From Saccharopolyspora endophytica (GTDB lineage Bacteria > Actinomycetota > Actinomycetes > Mycobacteriales > Pseudonocardiaceae), in NCBI RefSeq assembly GCF_018070075.1, contig NZ_JAGPXE010000005.1, forward strand, positions 186,001-250,000: a stretch of DNA of 64,000 nt. Reading direction: 5' to 3'. The notes beneath the pieces were generated by a model that was not told where the DNA came from, did no database searches, and worked only from the letters and a program-made list of their open reading frames with translations. Each line of letters begins with the position of its first letter. Within the stretch, counting starts at the first letter, position 1. A program made the translations under genes and the position numbers. Shown in pieces: positions 9,006 to 19,421 of this stretch.

Positions 9006-9689
9006 ATGGATATCGTCGTCAAGGGTCGTAACGTTCAGGTTCCCGATCACTACCGGGAGCACGTCAACACCAAGATGACCCGGCTTGAGCGGTACAACCG
9101 GAAGGCCATTCGGGCGGAAGTGGAACTGTTCCACGAGAAGAATCCCCGCCAGGCCAAGAACTGCCAGCGAGTCGAGATCACTCTGAAGGGCAAGGGCGCT
9201 CCCATTCGAGCCCAAGCCTGTGCAGGCGACTTCTACGCCGCGCTCGACGCCGCGACGACCAAGCTGGAGAGCAGGCTCCGGCGCATGCACGACCGTAGAA
9301 AGGTGCACTACGGACAGCACAACCCGACTTCCGTGGCAGAGGCGACCGCAGCGATGGCGGACCGGTCCGTGGTGACCGGCCCGATCGGATCCGGCTCCGG
9401 TGGAGCCGAAGGCCGAACCGCGCTGCTCGAAGCGCCCCAGGAAGCTCCCGCGCACACCGCCGAGGTGCCGGGACAGCGCATGACCGAAGAGGACGGCTAC
9501 GCCCCCGGCCAGGTCGTGCGCGAGAAGGAGCACTCGGCCAAACCGATGACCGTTGATGAAGCCCTCTACCAGATGGAACTGGTGGGGCACGACTTCTACC
9601 TCTTCTCCGACGCCGACAGCGGACGTCCCAGCGTCGTCTACCGCAGGAAGGGATTCGACTACGGCGTGATCCGACTCGCCGAGGCCTGA
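9006..9689 (+). CDS. hpf: Ribosome hibernation promoting factor, long form
   Basis: Binds the ribosome in stationary phase or stress and drives 100S dimer or hibernating ribosome formation. The 227-residue protein has an N-terminal S30AE domain (MDIVVKGRNVQVPDHYREHV to about residue 105), a linker rich in Gly, Ala and Glu, and a C-terminal dimerisation domain (about 165-227, MTVDEALYQMELVGHDFYLF). GGAGG lies six bases before the ATG. Its place upstream of secA is conserved with Mycobacterium Rv3241c-Rv3240c. Confidence 0.93.
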   Translation: MDIVVKGRNVQVPDHYREHVNTKMTRLERYNRKAIRAEVELFHEKNPRQAKNCQRVEITLKGKGAPIRAQACAGDFYAALDAATTKLESRLRRMHDRRKVHYGQHNPTSVAEATAAMADRSVVTGPIGSGSGGAEGRTALLEAPQEAPAHTAEVPGQRMTEEDGYAPGQVVREKEHSAKPMTVDEALYQMELVGHDFYLFSDADSGRPSVVYRRKGFDYGVIRLAEA

Positions 9690-9891
9690 AACCCATCTGG
9701 GCGGCTTGCCCGGCGGAACCCGGGACGCCGTCCGGACCGCGGGCGCCACTCCCGACCCACGCGGAGTGGTCGTCCGCGCCGGACGACATCCCGGAACCCG
9801 AGGCGGTGCGAGCTGCGAGGGTGGGAAGCAAGGAGCGGCTGAGGACGCTCACCTCATGGCGAAGGGCGAGTCTGCGCCACGCCCGACCCGC

Positions 9892-9933
9892 ACGGCTGTC
9901 CCCCGCGTACGGTGGTTCGCGGGGGACAGCCGT
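9892..9933 (+). terminator. Terminator hairpin after hpf
   Basis: A perfect 16-base stem (ACGGCTGTCCCCCGCG with its complement) encloses a 10-base loop, 202 bases after hpf. There is no U-tract, as is common for actinobacterial terminators. The remainder of the 9690-10051 gap holds no gene I can support. Confidence 0.7.
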
Positions 9934-10051
9934 ATGTTGCGGTCCGCCAACGCTGCATCGGACTACGGCACACCCCCACAGCCAGCTCTAATACGATGGC
10001 CACAAAGCGTCCGTGACGGACGCGTCACGATCAGCTAGCGAGGTCGACCGG

Positions 10052-12931
<2,880 letters not shown>

Positions 12932-12944
12932 CGATCCGCTCAAC

Positions 12945-12982
12945 GCGAAGGGCCCCGGACCGTGTGGTCCGGGGCCCTTCGC
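12945..12982. terminator. Shared bidirectional terminator of secA and bL37 gene
   Basis: A perfect 17-base stem (GCGAAGGGCCCCGGACC and complement) closes a GTGT tetraloop, 13 bases after the secA stop and 28 bases beyond the stop of the convergent bL37 gene. It can serve both transcripts. Confidence 0.85.
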
Positions 12983-13010
12983 TTCTCGGGTGCGGCAGTA
13001 GCCGCCGCGA

Positions 13011-13085
13011 TCACGAGTTGGGGCGCTTGCCGTGGTTGGCCTTGTTCTTGCGCCGGTCCTTCTTCTTGCGCGCGCGCTTGCCCAT
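13011..13085 (-). CDS. Small ribosomal protein bL37 (24 residues)
   Basis: The predicted peptide reads MGKRARKKKDRRKNKANHG then KRPNS. It is extremely basic and ends in the ANHGKRPNS pattern I associate with the actinobacterial 50S protein bL37, seen in mycobacterial ribosome structures. GGGAG lies seven bases before the ATG. The gene is convergent with secA and shares its terminator. It is easily missed by gene callers because of its length. The assignment rests on recalled similarity of length, charge and C-terminal motif. Confidence 0.75.
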   Translation of the reverse strand: MGKRARKKKDRRKNKANHGKRPNS

Positions 13086-13269
13086 AAGGCGACTCCCTCG
13101 AAGTTCGAGTTTCACTCCAGCCCGGTGACCGCGAGTGATCAACTGACACCCGGTCTCCGCTGGGATTTCGAGGTTCCAGTCTGCCATGTCCGATACCTGC
13201 CGTCGGCGGGTGGTGGCGGTCGTGGTTTCCTAAGCAGGGGCCGGAGTCGGCCGCGACGAGGAGGAAGAG

Positions 13270-13485
13270 ATGGCCGAGGAGATCCGCGCCGAGACGGGGG
13301 CCAACGTCATGGCGGTGTCGATGTCCGAAGGCGATGCGGTCCGCGACGGTGACGCGCTGGTGCTCCTGGAGTCCATGAGCATGGAGATCCCGGTGCTCAG
13401 CGAGGTGTCCGGCACGATCAGCACCATCGCGGTCAAGCCGGGTGACGCCGTTGAAGAGGGCGATCTGATCGCTGTCGTCGAGTGA
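13270..13485 (+). CDS. Biotin/lipoyl-attachment-domain protein lacking the acceptor lysine
   Basis: A 71-residue stand-alone biotinyl domain, like mycobacterial TB7.3 (Rv3221c), which also lies beside pdtaS. The hammerhead fold sequence is preserved (VLLESMSMEIPVLSEVSGTI ... GDLIAVVE). However, the MKM motif reads Met36-Ser37-Met38, so the lysine normally biotinylated is Ser (codon AGC). As written it cannot be biotinylated or lipoylated by the usual ligases. GAGGAAGAG precedes the ATG. It may have a structural or regulatory role. A sequencing error would need two base changes (AGC to AAG). Confidence 0.85.
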   Translation: MAEEIRAETGANVMAVSMSEGDAVRDGDALVLLESMSMEIPVLSEVSGTISTIAVKPGDAVEEGDLIAVVE

Positions 13486-13525
13486 CGACCCGCTTCGATC
13501 CGAGCAGCCGACCCGGAGGACCGCC

Positions 13526-15019
13526 TTGTCCACGCTGAGTGATCTTCTCGCCGAACACACCGGACTGTCCGGCACTGCCGCCGACCACCTGCAGCTGGTG
13601 GTCGCCGAGTGGCAGCTGCTGAGCGACCTGTCGTTCGCGGATTTCCTCATGTGGGTGCCGATCGGTCCCTCCGAGGCGCCCGAGGACCGCTTCCTGTGCG
13701 TCGCCCAGGCCCGTCCCACCACCGCGCCCACCGCGCACCCGGAGGACGTGGTCGGCTCCGAGGTCACCCAGGACGACCACCCGCAGCTCCGGCGCGCCGC
13801 CCTGGAGGGCCGCATCTGCCGCGAGGAGGACCCGCGCTGGCACCTGGGGGTTCCGGTCCGGCGCGAGACGATCCCGGTGAAGCTGGGCGACGAGATCGTG
13901 GCCGTGCTCAGCCGCGACACCAACCTCGCCGTGCCGAGGGTGCCCAGCCCGCTGGAGATCTCCTACCTGGGCAGCGCCGCCGACCTGTGCCAGATGGTCG
14001 CCGACGGCACGTTCCCCACGCCGGAGCCCGCACCCGACGTGCACACCAGCCCGCGCGTCGGTGACGGTCTGATCCGGCTGGACAACTCGGGAACGGTCGT
14101 GTTCGCCAGCCCCAACGCGCTGTCGGCCTACCACCGCATGGGCCACGCGGCCGACCTGGTGGGCGCCCAGCTGGCGCCGCTGACGCGGTCGCTGCTCAAC
14201 GACCCGTTCGACGCGGACGAGGTCTCGCAGCGTGTCCGGCGGGCGATGGGCGGCGAGCCCAGCATGCGCATCGAAGCCGAGGCGCGCGGTGCGACGGTGC
14301 TGTTCCGCGCGCTGCCGCTGCGCCCCCGCGGCCAGTCGGCCGGCGCGCTGGTGCTGGTCCGCGACGTCACCGAGGTCAAGCGGCGGGACCGGGCGCTGAT
14401 GTCCAAGGACGCCACGATCCGCGAGATCCACCACCGCGTGAAGAACAACCTGCAGACCGTGGCGGCGCTGCTGCGGTTGCAGTCGCGGCGCACCGGCAAC
14501 AACGAGGCTCGGCTGGCGCTGGACGAATCGGTGCGGCGGGTGACCTCGATCGCCCTGGTGCACGAGACGCTGTCGATGTCGGTGGACGAGCGGGTCGACC
14601 TCGACGACGTGGTGGACCGGGTGATCCCGATGATGAGCGACGTCGCCGTCGCCGAGACCGGGGTGAAGGTCAGCCGCGGCGGGAAGTTCGGGGTGGTGTC
14701 GGCGGAACTGGCCACGCCGCTGGTGATGGTCCTGACCGAGCTGGTGCAGAACGCTTTCGAGCACGCCTTCCCTGAGGGGCAGGGCGGGGAAGTGGTCGTG
14801 CAGGCGGAGCGTTCGGCGCGCTGGCTCGACGTCGTCATCTCGGATGACGGTCGTGGCCTGCCGAAGGGATTCTCCCTCGAGCGCGCCGAACGTCTCGGCC
14901 TGCAGATCGTGCGGACCCTGGTGGAGTCTGAGCTCCGCGGGTCTCTGAGCTTGCGTGGCCGCGGTCATCAACGTGGTACCGAAGCGGTTTTGCGGGTGCC
15001 TCTGAAGTACCGACGGTGA
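13526..15019 (+). CDS. pdtaS: PdtaS-type cytosolic sensor histidine kinase
   Basis: Soluble kinase that phosphorylates the antiterminator PdtaR, which binds RNA. The 497-residue protein has an N-terminal GAF-like domain (residues 1-150), a PAS domain (about 175-290, around GLIRLDNSGTVVFASPNALS), a HisKA_2 domain with EIHHRVKNNLQTV (His302/His303), and an HATPase_c domain (ELVQNAFEHAF, DDGRGLP). It begins at TTG 13526 behind GGAGG. It lies next to whiB1 and the biotinyl-domain gene as in Mycobacterium. pdtaR is not in the window. Confidence 0.9.
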   Translation: MSTLSDLLAEHTGLSGTAADHLQLVVAEWQLLSDLSFADFLMWVPIGPSEAPEDRFLCVAQARPTTAPTAHPEDVVGSEVTQDDHPQLRRAALEGRICREEDPRWHLGVPVRRETIPVKLGDEIVAVLSRDTNLAVPRVPSPLEISYLGSAADLCQMVADGTFPTPEPAPDVHTSPRVGDGLIRLDNSGTVVFASPNALSAYHRMGHAADLVGAQLAPLTRSLLNDPFDADEVSQRVRRAMGGEPSMRIEAEARGATVLFRALPLRPRGQSAGALVLVRDVTEVKRRDRALMSKDATIREIHHRVKNNLQTVAALLRLQSRRTGNNEARLALDESVRRVTSIALVHETLSMSVDERVDLDDVVDRVIPMMSDVAVAETGVKVSRGGKFGVVSAELATPLVMVLTELVQNAFEHAFPEGQGGEVVVQAERSARWLDVVISDDGRGLPKGFSLERAERLGLQIVRTLVESELRGSLSLRGRGHQRGTEAVLRVPLKYRR

Positions 15020-15064
15020 CGGCCCGTATACTGGGCGCCACGCTGGTGCGTCGATCACTCGGGT

Positions 15065-15089
15065 GACGTCCCCACGCGCCGGGGACGTC
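15065..15089 (+). terminator. Terminator hairpin after pdtaS
   Basis: A perfect 9-base stem (GACGTCCCC with its complement) with a 7-base loop, 46 bases after the pdtaS stop. The 283-base gap to the whiB1 stop holds nothing else I can support. Confidence 0.6.
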
Positions 15090-15302
15090 GGGCCGATCGG
15101 GTCGGTTTCCCCGGTTCCGGCTACCCCGTGGTGATGGGGAGATCGGCTGGAACGTGCGGGACCGACATCGACGCTGATCGGCCGGAGTTGCTAGTCGGGG
15201 TCGGGTCAGTTCTTTCGGTGCGAGGCCGTGTGCGGCCGGGGCGAGACGGGCGGTCGGTCACCGGGGGTGCGACCGACCGGCCGCGTCTCAGCGAGCTGCT
15301 AC

Positions 15303-15557
15303 TCAGGCGTTGGTGCGCGCCCGGGTGCGAGCGTTGCGCCGCTTGAGGGCACGCCGCTCGTCTTCGCTCATGCCGCCCCAGACGCCGGCGTCCTGGCCGC
15401 TCTCGAGTGCCCACGCCAGGCACTGAGAGGCAACCGGACAACGGCGGCATACGGCCTTCGCCTCGGCGATCTGCAGCACAGCAGGACCGCTGTTCCCAAC
15501 CGGGAAGAACAGCTCCGGGTCCTCGTCACGGCAAACCGCATCGTGGCGCCAGTCCAT
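15303..15557 (-). CDS. whiB1: WhiB1 iron-sulfur transcription factor
   Basis: 4Fe-4S protein that binds the primary sigma factor region 4 and responds to nitric oxide; essential in mycobacteria. The 84-residue protein has the four ligands Cys9, Cys37, Cys40 and Cys46, the same positions as in M. tuberculosis WhiB1. The turn GVWGG is followed by the basic C-terminus RRALKRRNARTRARTNA. The upstream open frame is longer, but MDWRHDAVCRDED is the family N-terminus and AAGGAACA precedes it. Two CRP-like sites lie upstream. Confidence 0.94.
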   Translation of the reverse strand: MDWRHDAVCRDEDPELFFPVGNSGPAVLQIAEAKAVCRRCPVASQCLAWALESGQDAGVWGGMSEDERRALKRRNARTRARTNA

Positions 15558-15615
15558 TGTTCCTTGCTCCTCGCTAGGCGCGCCCATGCGCGCCGATAGT
15601 TCGTTCGGGGTGTTT

Positions 15616-15660
15616 GTGAATGCTTTCACGGAGTCCGTGTGCTTGTGAATGCTTTCACGA
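15616..15660 (-). promoter_or_regulatory. Two CRP-like sites upstream of whiB1
   Basis: TGTGAATGCTTTCACG occurs twice, at 15616-15631 and 15645-15660, starts 29 bases apart. Each fits TGTGA-N6-TCACG, one base from the classic CRP half-site pair. They lie about 60 and 90 bases upstream of the whiB1 start. In M. tuberculosis whiB1 is controlled by the CRP-family protein Rv3676 through two sites, so this arrangement is likely the same regulation. A possible -10 (CTATCG on the minus strand near 15595-15600) is weak. Confidence 0.7.
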
Positions 15661-15804
15661 ACTGCCGCGATGTCAAGAGGTCGATCTCGGGCGGTGAGCG
15701 AACTCACCTGAAAGATCGACGAGACTTGACCAGGGGTTTCGGTGTGCTCCCGGACTCAGACGGGGGTCATGAGTCGGCAGCGACGTCCATCCGTGACCAG
15801 AAGG

Positions 15805-16731
15805 TTATACAGCGACGCGGAGAGCGTTCGGGACTGAGGAGAACTCGATCGCCGATCGCTCACCCAGGCAATCGCCGTCCACCTGCAGGCGCAACGGCTC
15901 CGTACAGGTTACGCGTAGATGGGGCACATCCGCAGCCTGAATTGAATTTCTTCCGTGTGGTTTCCCTCTACCGCGTAGCATCTCCGCTACGTGTCGCAAC
16001 ACAGGGTAGGCAGTCATCTTCTTCAGCGCGAACACGCCGAGACCGGTGTCGAAGCTGGTCTCGGGGCTCATGCGCACCGGCGTCGAACCCAGGTAGGTCC
16101 ACGGGTCGGTATTGGAGACAAACACACTGTGTAGTAGCTCACTCGGGTGATCGTCACCGATTTGCAAGCTCAGCTTCGGTTCCCCACGGGCCATCCGAAC
16201 GTAGCAGGCCAGGGCAATCCGGGCATACAGGGCGGGGGTGGCCTCGCGGCCCCGCGACCGCTGGTGCTCCATCTCGGCGACGACCTCGGCGTCCCAGCCG
16301 ATGCCGGCGTTGAAGGTGAACCACCGCTCGTCGGCCTTGCCCAACCCGACCTGGCGGGTGCTGCGATCGGCCAGCGCGCGCATCAGGTGGTGCGTGGCGT
16401 CGATCGGGTCCTTGGGGACCCCGAGCGCGCGGGCGAAGACGTTCGCCGAACCGCCGGGCACCACGCCCAGCGTCGGCATCGACGGGTCGCCGGGCTCGGC
16501 GACCTCGAACATGCCGTTGACCACTTCGTTGACCGTGCCGTCGCCACCGTGCGCGATGACCAGGTCCGCGCCGTCCCGGACGGCGTCCCTCGCGGCCTCG
16601 GAGGCGTGTCCGAAGTGCCGCGTCTCCACGACGTCCAGCTTCAGCACACTGGCCAGGGCGGCGGCGAGCACATCGCGGCCACTGGCTGTGGTGGAGGTCG
16701 CCTGCGGGTTGACGACGAGAACGGCGCGCAC
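15805..16731 (-). CDS. Diacylglycerol/sphingosine kinase family protein
   Basis: Lipid kinase family (YegS/DagK). The 308-residue protein starts at GTG. It shows the nucleotide-binding GGDGTVNEV at residues 62-70, GVVPGGSANVFARALGVP and a GKADERWFTFNAGIGWDAEVV stretch typical of the family. The C-terminal beta domain ends LRLQVDGDCLG. Substrate is probably a membrane diacylglycerol or related lipid. It is the neighbour of whiB1 as in Mycobacterium (Rv3218 position). Confidence 0.85.
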   Translation of the reverse strand: MRAVLVVNPQATSTTASGRDVLAAALASVLKLDVVETRHFGHASEAARDAVRDGADLVIAHGGDGTVNEVVNGMFEVAEPGDPSMPTLGVVPGGSANVFARALGVPKDPIDATHHLMRALADRSTRQVGLGKADERWFTFNAGIGWDAEVVAEMEHQRSRGREATPALYARIALACYVRMARGEPKLSLQIGDDHPSELLHSVFVSNTDPWTYLGSTPVRMSPETSFDTGLGVFALKKMTAYPVLRHVAEMLRGRGKPHGRNSIQAADVPHLRVTCTEPLRLQVDGDCLGERSAIEFSSVPNALRVAV

Positions 16732-17164
16732 AACCGAAGCCTAAGCGAGACGGTTTCGTGTCCGTCGGGCGCGGGGGCCAGGTTCCGCGTGCCGCGAAGT
16801 CTCAACTGGGCTGTCCGGTCACCTCCGGGTCCGATGCGGACCGGGACCGGCCGAGGTGCGCGGCACGGGCGGACGCGGCGGCGGAACGCACCAGGAGCGG
16901 ATGCGCCATGCCGCTGACCACCGGTTTCCGGTGACGAGCGGATGCGTAACCCCGGAACGCACCCGACCGTTGTCCACCGGCTGCCGACGTGCACGCGGCG
17001 AGATCGACGGACACCCCGATATCCGCGAACGCCGCTTCAGCCATGAGTCGATCATGTCGTCTCGAGGCCTGCGGCAGCTATGCGGCGATCGGGCGGTATT
17101 ACCATCGAAAGTGCACACGCAGAGTCACTGTCGGGGTCGTGGCCCCGTTCGAGGAGAGGGCGCC
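16732..17164. other. 433-base intergenic region
   Basis: Region between the divergently oriented DagK-family gene (minus) and the small membrane protein gene (plus), so it must hold both promoters. I find no convincing -35/-10 pair, no strong hairpin and no supported gene. An 80-codon minus-strand frame (16802-17044) is open but has no recognisable product or ribosome-binding site. Confidence 0.4.
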
Positions 17165-17593
17165 TTGTCTACCGAGACCGTTCCCCGCACGGTGCGCATC
17201 GCCGGCGTGCTGACCACCTTGCAGGCGGTGGCAGCCCTGGTGTTCGTGGTGGCGCTGCTGGTCCGCAGCGCTTCCAGCGACCTCGGCGGCGTCGGTCAGC
17301 TCGAACGCGGCGAGACGTGGGGAGAGGCGGGCTACTACGCCCTGCTGGCCTCCGGTGTGCTCGCCGCCGGCATCGGCCTGATCAAGGGAAAGCACTGGGC
17401 CCGCACGCCCGCCCTGCTGCTGCAGCTGCTGCTGCTCGGCACCGCCTGGTACGCGGCAGGCCCGTCCGGGCGGCCGCTGATCGGCCTGATCATCGCGGTG
17501 CCCGCCGTGGCGGTGCTGTGGTTCCTGTTCAACCGCGAGGGCCGCGAGTGGTCGTTCCACGCCTCCATGGCTCCCGACGCCCGCGAGGACTGA
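17165..17593 (+). CDS. Small integral membrane protein
   Basis: A 142-residue protein with four predicted membrane helices (IAGVLTTLQAVAALVFVVAL, GYYALLASGVLAAGIGLI, TPALLLQLLLLGTAWYAA, LIGLIIAVPAVAVLWFLF). TTG 17165 is chosen because AGGAGAGGG lies just upstream and the helices begin soon after. Position and size fit mycobacterial Rv3217c, a conserved membrane protein of unknown function. It is convergent with the acetyltransferase gene, four bases apart. Confidence 0.7.
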   Translation: MSTETVPRTVRIAGVLTTLQAVAALVFVVALLVRSASSDLGGVGQLERGETWGEAGYYALLASGVLAAGIGLIKGKHWARTPALLLQLLLLGTAWYAAGPSGRPLIGLIIAVPAVAVLWFLFNREGREWSFHASMAPDARED

Positions 17594-17597
17594 CCGG

Positions 17598-18065
17598 TCA
17601 GCTCCCGAAGGAGCGCAGGGCGTCGCCGGTGAGCCGGTAGACGCTCCAGCCGTCCATCGGGAAGGCGCCCTGGGCCTTGTAGAAGGCGATCGAGGGCTCG
17701 TTCCAGTCCAGCACCGACCACTCCAGCCGCGCGTAGCCGCGCTCGACGCACTCGCTCGCCAGCGTGCGCAGCAGCCGCTTGCCCAGGCCCGAACCCCGGT
17801 GCTCCGGCCGCACGTAGAGATCCTCCAGGTAGATCCCGTGCACGCCCTCCCAGGTGGAGAAGTTCAGGAACCACAGGGACAGCCCGACGACCTCGCCGTC
17901 CACTTCGGCCACGTGCCCGAACAGGGCGGGATCGGGCCCGAACAGCGCGGTCCGCAGCTGCTCCTCGGTCAGGTGGCAGGAGTCGGGCTCCTCCTCGTAC
18001 CTGGCGAGCTCGTGCACCAGCTCCACCATCGCCGCCACGTCGTCCTCGCGAGCCCGCCGGATCAT
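17598..18065 (-). CDS. GNAT-family N-acetyltransferase
   Basis: A 155-residue acetyl-CoA-dependent acyltransferase. The acetyl-CoA-binding motif is LYVRPEHRGSGLGKRLL, and the C-terminal region has NEPSIAFYKAQGA. Resembles the diamine/spermidine N-acetyltransferase-like group and M. tuberculosis Rv3216 by position. ATG 18065 is preferred (GGAGG five bases upstream) over a TTG six codons earlier. The substrate cannot be read from sequence. Confidence 0.8.
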   Translation of the reverse strand: MIRRAREDDVAAMVELVHELARYEEEPDSCHLTEEQLRTALFGPDPALFGHVAEVDGEVVGLSLWFLNFSTWEGVHGIYLEDLYVRPEHRGSGLGKRLLRTLASECVERGYARLEWSVLDWNEPSIAFYKAQGAFPMDGWSVYRLTGDALRSFGS

Positions 18066-18144
18066 CCCGTCCTCCACTGCCAACCGAACCTGGTGCGTCC
18101 AGGCCCATTCTGCGCGGTGGTGCGGCGGGGACCGACGCAGGTGC

Positions 18145-18732
18145 TCAGCCCTGCTGCCAGGCGGGGATGTTCGACCGGTGGATCTGCGGAACGCCCCGGT
18201 CGTGGCCGAGGACGGTGATCCCGGCGGCGTCGAGGGCGAAGTGGACGCCCGAGGCGATGGGCAGGTTCAGCCAGCGGGCGATCAGGCACCGGCTGAAGTG
18301 GCCGTGCCCGACGAGCACCACATCGGTGTCGGTGCCGCGCACGCGCTCCAGCAGGTCGTCGGCGCGGGTGGCGATGTTGGAGGCGGTCTCACCGCCGGGG
18401 CACGGGTGGCTCCACACCGTCCAGTCCGGGACGGTCTCGCGGATCTGATCGGTGGTCAGGCCCTCGTAATCGCCGTAATCCCACTCCACCAGCAGCGGTT
18501 CGGTCACCACGTCGGCGAGCCCGGCGAGGTCCGCGGTGCGCTGCGCCCGCTTGCGCGGGCTGCACAGCACCGTGACGGGGCCGGCGGGGCGCAGGGCGGT
18601 CAGGGTCTGGCCCGCCTGACGTGCCCGCAGCTCGCCCTCGACGGTGAGGGGGATGTCGGTGCGACTGGTGTGCTGGCCGGTCAGGGACCACTCGGTGGTG
18701 CCGTGCCGGAGGATGTAGACGCGCTGCTCCAC
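18145..18732 (-). CDS. Histidine phosphatase (phosphoglycerate-mutase-like acid phosphatase)
   Basis: A 195-residue histidine phosphatase superfamily member. The catalytic motif LRHGTTEW puts the phosphohistidine at residue 10; LVGHGHFSRCL carries the second catalytic histidine. CSPRKRAQRTAD supplies the phosphate-binding arginines. The closest match I recall is M. tuberculosis Rv3214 (gpm2), shown to be an acid phosphatase rather than a mutase, and its neighbourhood here is conserved. It starts at GTG 18732. Confidence 0.82.
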   Translation of the reverse strand: MEQRVYILRHGTTEWSLTGQHTSRTDIPLTVEGELRARQAGQTLTALRPAGPVTVLCSPRKRAQRTADLAGLADVVTEPLLVEWDYGDYEGLTTDQIRETVPDWTVWSHPCPGGETASNIATRADDLLERVRGTDTDVVLVGHGHFSRCLIARWLNLPIASGVHFALDAAGITVLGHDRGVPQIHRSNIPAWQQG

Positions 18733-18801
18733 GGATCGCAGCGTACGGATCCGCGGCGCTTCCGCAGAACGACGTCACTCACGTCACGCGGTCCACATCG
18801 G

Positions 18802-19098
18802 TCAGTGCTCGTCGTAGTGCTCCCCGTGGACCGCGTGGCGGTGCCCGTCGTGGACGTAGTCGACGTGGTCGCCGTGCGGAACCGCGACGTGCCCGCAGTT
18901 CTCGCCGTGCACGTGGTCGTGGGACCCGTGCTCCTGGTGCTCGCCGACCTCGCACTCGTCGTAGTGCCCGTCGTGCGCGGCGTGCAGGTGCCCGTCGTGG
19001 GCGTAGTCGACGTGGTCGCCGTGCGGCACGGCGACGTGCCCGCAGCCGGGCCCGTGGGCGTGGTCGTGACCGGTGTGCTCTCGGCATGCGGTGGTCAT
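18802..19098 (-). CDS. Histidine-rich protein with internal duplication
   Basis: A 98-residue protein with 26 histidines. It consists of two near-identical halves, each containing HDHxHG, CGHVAVPHGDHVDY and HDGHxHAxH. It has no signal peptide or membrane helix, so it is probably a cytosolic metal (zinc or nickel) buffer or chaperone. Similar proteins are sometimes labelled zinc transporter subunits, which the sequence does not support. Its neighbour sodN needs nickel, so a role in nickel handling is possible but unproven. AGACCTC separates a weak purine stretch (GGGGAGACCTC) from the ATG. Confidence 0.75.
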   Translation of the reverse strand: MTTACREHTGHDHAHGPGCGHVAVPHGDHVDYAHDGHLHAAHDGHYDECEVGEHQEHGSHDHVHGENCGHVAVPHGDHVDYVHDGHRHAVHGEHYDEH

Positions 19099-19185
19099 GA
19101 GGTCTCCCCAACTCCGCGAGACGTCGGTGTCCGTGCAGGCCAGCCTATGGCTGCCGAGAACGCCTCGCATGATCGTCACCGGCTG

Positions 19186-19350
19186 GAGCGTGGGAACCTT
19201 TCGCCCACAGCGGTGGCGAGCACGGGAACCTTTCGCGCGCCGCGGTGTGAGCACGGGAACCGCTCGTTCACCGCCGCAGCGAGCACGGGAACCTTTCGCT
19301 CACTTGGCGCGGACGCGAGGATGGGAACCTTTCTGCCACCTGCGGTCTCG
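19186..19350. repeat. Five tandem copies of the GGGAACCTT repeat
   Basis: Five direct repeat units of 31-36 bases start near 19186, 19219, 19250, 19282 and 19318. Four carry the exact core GGGAACCTT (19192, 19224, 19287, 19323); the third has GGGAACCGC. Units share GAGCACGGGAACCTTTCGC and diverge downstream. They fill the space between the His-rich gene and sodN. The non-repeated parts are too short for CRISPR spacers. Confidence 0.85.
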
Positions 19351-19371
19351 GGCCGGGGGTGCGAAAAAGAA

Positions 19372-19403
19372 AACGCCGGCCAGCGTTTCCGCTGGCCGGC
19401 GTT
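19372..19403 (-). terminator. Intrinsic terminator of sodN
   Basis: A perfect 14-base stem (AACGCCGGCCAGCG with complement) and a four-base loop. In the sodN direction a TTTCTTTTTC tract follows. It lies 18 bases past the sodN stop and is a textbook Rho-independent terminator. Confidence 0.9.
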
Positions 19404-19421
19404 CTCGAAGGACGCTGGAGA

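Noticed and set aside
9806-10038. Short plus-strand frames between hpf and secA
   Set aside because: They run across a perfect 16-base terminator hairpin and have no recognisable product.
16802-17044. 80-codon minus-strand frame between the DagK-family gene and the small membrane protein gene
   Set aside because: Good codon composition but no ribosome-binding site, no known motif, and it covers the shared promoter region.
19186-19350. CRISPR-like array
   Set aside because: Units are 31-36 bases in total with about half of each repeated; variable parts of 10-17 bases are too short for spacers and there are no cas genes.
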